Assembly (NCBI RefSeq): GCF_007673095.1
Contig: NZ_VDYZ01000004.1
Location: forward strand, 1 to 64,000
DNA: 64,000 bases
From: Corynebacterium glyciniphilum AJ 3170
GTDB taxonomy: Bacteria; Actinomycetota; Actinomycetes; Mycobacteriales; Mycobacteriaceae
Direction of reading: 5' to 3'
A model generated the notes under the pieces. It did no database searches and was not told the DNA's origin. It saw only the letters and a program-made list of their open reading frames with translations. Position numbers and translations under genes: made by a program. Shown piece by piece: positions 62,258 to 64,000 of this stretch. Numbering within the stretch: the stretch's first letter is position 1; each line of letters starts with the position of its first letter.

Positions 62258-64000
62258 ATGTCCGACGCGGCCGTAGCCACCGAATCAGCCTCCGACTCTC
62301 CAGACAAGAACTCCCCGTCCTCCGCCCGGTCGACCGGGAGGATCGGTTCCCCGATCGCCCTGTACGTCATCGCGGCGGTGATGGCCGGTCTCGTCGCCGC
62401 TGTCATCGGCGACGCATTTCTCGGCCAGTCGCTCGCGGCCCTCGGCATCCGGGATCCCGGACCGGTCACGTCCTGGGGGGTCCCGCTGGTCCGGGGGACG
62501 GGCACGGTGTTGGCCTGTCTCGGCGTCGGCTCGTTCCTGATGAGTGCTTTCGGCACGCAACCACGGAAGGACGGCTACCTGGACCTCGACGGGTTCCGGG
62601 CGTCCCGCACCGGCACGTGGGCGATGGCGGGGTGGGCCGTGTGCGCACTGCTGTTAGTACCGCTCTACCTCTCGGACCTCTCGGGTCTGCCGCTGCAGGA
62701 CACGCTGCAGCCCGACATGTGGGGCGTCGCCATCGCCCAGGTGTCGACGGCGAAGGCGATGCTGTGGATCGCTGTGATCGCGGCCGCAGCCGCCGTCCTG
62801 TCGCTGCTGACGCGACGGTGGATCTGGCAGCCCGTCTTCTTCGTCATCGCGGTCGCGTCCCTGATCCCGGTCGCGTTGGAGGGGCACTCCGCCTCCGGCG
62901 GAAACCACGACTACGGCGTGAACTCACTGCTGTGGCACATCATCCTGGCGGCGGTGTGGATCGGCGGGCTCATGGCCCTGGTCGCCCACGCCGCCCGTCG
63001 TGGCCCGTTCCTGGCGGAGACCACCCACCGGTACAGTGTGGTCGCGCTGTTCTCCATCGTGGGGATCGCGTTGTCCGGGCTGATCAACGCGGGGATCAGG
63101 CTGTCCTTCTCCGAGTGGTTCACCACCGACTACGGACGTGTGATCGTCGCCAAGGCAGTGCTGACCCTCATCCTCGCGGTGATCGGTTTCGCCCACCGGC
63201 GCAGGACGATCCCGCAGCTCGACGCGTCCGGTACCGGTACCGCGACAGCATGGTGGCGCCGCCCGTTCGCCCGTCTGGCACTGGTGGAGATCTTCATCAT
63301 GGCGGCGACGGTGGGTGTGGCCCTGTCGTTGACCCGTATCCCGCCGCCCGTGGAGGCGGTCGCGGACATCACCCCGGCCGAGCTGATCATGGGGTTCGAC
63401 GTCTCCGAGCCCTTCAGCCTGGTCGCAGTGCTGGGCAACTGGCGGTTCGACCTGGTCTTCGGCACGATCGCGCTGCTGCTCCAGGGGGTGTACATGTGGG
63501 CGTGGATCACCCTGCGTCGGCGCGGAGTGGAGTGGAAGACCAGGCGCGTCGTGTGGTGGACACTGGGGAACCTGGTGCTGATCTTCGTCACGTGCTCCGG
63601 GCTCGGCATGTACTCCATGGCGATGTTCGCGCCGCACATGCTGCAGCACATGGCGCTGACCATGCTCATCCCCGTGTTCTGGGTGTTGGGCGGGCCGATG
63701 ACGCTGCTGCTGCGCGCCCTACGCCCGGCTGGACGGGACGGTCTGCAGGGGCCCCGCGAGTGGCTGGTGGTCTTCATCAACAACCCGGTGTCCCGGTTCC
63801 TCACCAACCCGATCGTCGCGTCCTTCCAGTTCGTCGTCGGGTTCTACGCGCTGTACCTGTCGGACCTGTACAGCGACCTCGCGTCCGAGCATGCCGGTCA
63901 CCTGTTCATGATGGTGCACTTCCTGATCTCCGGCTACCTGTTCTACTGGGTGGTCATCGGCGTCGACGCCGCACCACGCCAGCTCAGTCCGTTCATGAAG
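62258..64000 (+). CDS. CopD / CtaG-type fusion membrane protein (5' part, runs off window)
   Basis: At least 581 residues are encoded and the frame is still open at the window edge. The first half (about 30-340) has CopD (copper resistance D) helices with LWHIILAAVWIGGLMALVAHAA and HRYSVVALFSIVGIALSGLINAG. From about 385 it reads as caa3-type CtaG: WRFDLVFGTIALLLQGVYMWAW, then MYSMAMFAPHMLQHMALTMLIPVFWVLGGP and EHAGHLFMMVHFLISGYLFYWVVIG, whose histidines and methionines are candidate copper ligands. CtaG-type proteins help load copper into cytochrome oxidase; ctaD lies near the other end of the window. Start ATG 62258 follows a leaderless -10 box. Confidence 0.88.
   Translation, partial: MSDAAVATESASDSPDKNSPSSARSTGRIGSPIALYVIAAVMAGLVAAVIGDAFLGQSLAALGIRDPGPVTSWGVPLVRGTGTVLACLGVGSFLMSAFGTQPRKDGYLDLDGFRASRTGTWAMAGWAVCALLLVPLYLSDLSGLPLQDTLQPDMWGVAIAQVSTAKAMLWIAVIAAAAAVLSLLTRRWIWQPVFFVIAVASLIPVALEGHSASGGNHDYGVNSLLWHIILAAVWIGGLMALVAHAARRGPFLAETTHRYSVVALFSIVGIALSGLINAGIRLSFSEWFTTDYGRVIVAKAVLTLILAVIGFAHRRRTIPQLDASGTGTATAWWRRPFARLALVEIFIMAATVGVALSLTRIPPPVEAVADITPAELIMGFDVSEPFSLVAVLGNWRFDLVFGTIALLLQGVYMWAWITLRRRGVEWKTRRVVWWTLGNLVLIFVTCSGLGMYSMAMFAPHMLQHMALTMLIPVFWVLGGPMTLLLRALRPAGRDGLQGPREWLVVFINNPVSRFLTNPIVASFQFVVGFYALYLSDLYSDLASEHAGHLFMMVHFLISGYLFYWVVIGVDAAPRQLSPFMK

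Noticed and set aside
62924-63649. Minus-strand frame within the CopD/CtaG gene
   Set aside because: The plus strand encodes a continuous membrane protein with family motifs; the minus frame is a shadow.

Overview
The window is a gene-dense stretch of a high-GC actinobacterial chromosome, almost certainly from the genus Corynebacterium. Four things point there. The gene order nrdE / ftn / nrdF / ctaD / serB, then pncB / clpS / DUF2017 / S58 peptidase / rhomboid / murI / MBL-hydrolase / rph / rdgB, is the core layout I know from corynebacteria. A DtxR-like iron box lies upstream of ferritin. A mycolate-type reductase (CmrA-like) sits beside oligoribonuclease. Many genes have a TAnnnT -10 box only 6-8 bases before the start codon, the signature of leaderless mRNAs common in this group. 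I see no phage, insertion sequence, integron or CRISPR array. This is ordinary chromosome with some accessory transport modules.

Layout: 1-6.4 kb carries ribonucleotide reduction (nrdE end, nrdF), iron storage (ftn), cytochrome oxidase subunit I (ctaD), phosphoserine phosphatase (serB) and a Pth2-like protein. 6.4-11.5 kb (minus strand) carries an acyl-CoA synthetase, a DinG-type helicase and pncB. 11.6-17.5 kb (plus strand) is the clpS-to-rdgB run of proteolysis, cell-wall and RNA/nucleotide house-cleaning genes. 17.6-28.8 kb is mixed: an M20 amidohydrolase, small membrane proteins, tRNA-Leu, an unlisted 54-codon small gene, a lipoprotein, a Tat-exported ceramidase, Bcp, DUF3618, an AbrB-type membrane protein, a holin-like protein, an MFS transporter, tRNA-Lys and an L,D-transpeptidase lipoprotein. 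28.8-34.2 kb (minus) is a ferric-siderophore uptake operon whose distal end adds a FetB-like permease and a flavin reductase.

34.5-42.2 kb holds a luciferase-like oxidoreductase, two tandem HdeD-like proteins, a heterodimeric ABC exporter and a divergent RpiR regulator separated by a striking palindromic operator candidate, then a VOC protein. 42.7-50.2 kb has a cytochrome b with a very long Ala/Pro-rich N-terminus, a domain-permuted lipoate ligase, a RecQ helicase with a phosphoribosyltransferase-like tail, two tandem unknown four-helix membrane proteins and a dicarboxylate/glutamate-type symporter. 50.2-64 kb has a P-type ATPase followed by a CHY zinc-finger protein, an old-yellow-enzyme homologue, a trans-acting enoyl-reductase-like protein, tRNA-His, orn, cmrA, a DASS dicarboxylate transporter, two acyltransferase-3 membrane enzymes, tRNA-Arg and the start of a CopD/CtaG fusion that runs off the window.

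Themes that link the genes: iron and redox metal handling (ftn, nrdF, ctaD, siderophore operon, FetB-like, CopD/CtaG), envelope and lipid metabolism (cmrA, ldt, murI, ceramidase, acyltransferases), and dense regulation from very short promoter-start spacings. No wholly new defence or mobile system is visible. The most unusual items are the complementary degenerate NBDs of the ABC exporter with its 8-bp-phased operator, the Ala/Pro-rich cytochrome b, the unrecognised 54-aa protein and the tandem four-helix proteins.
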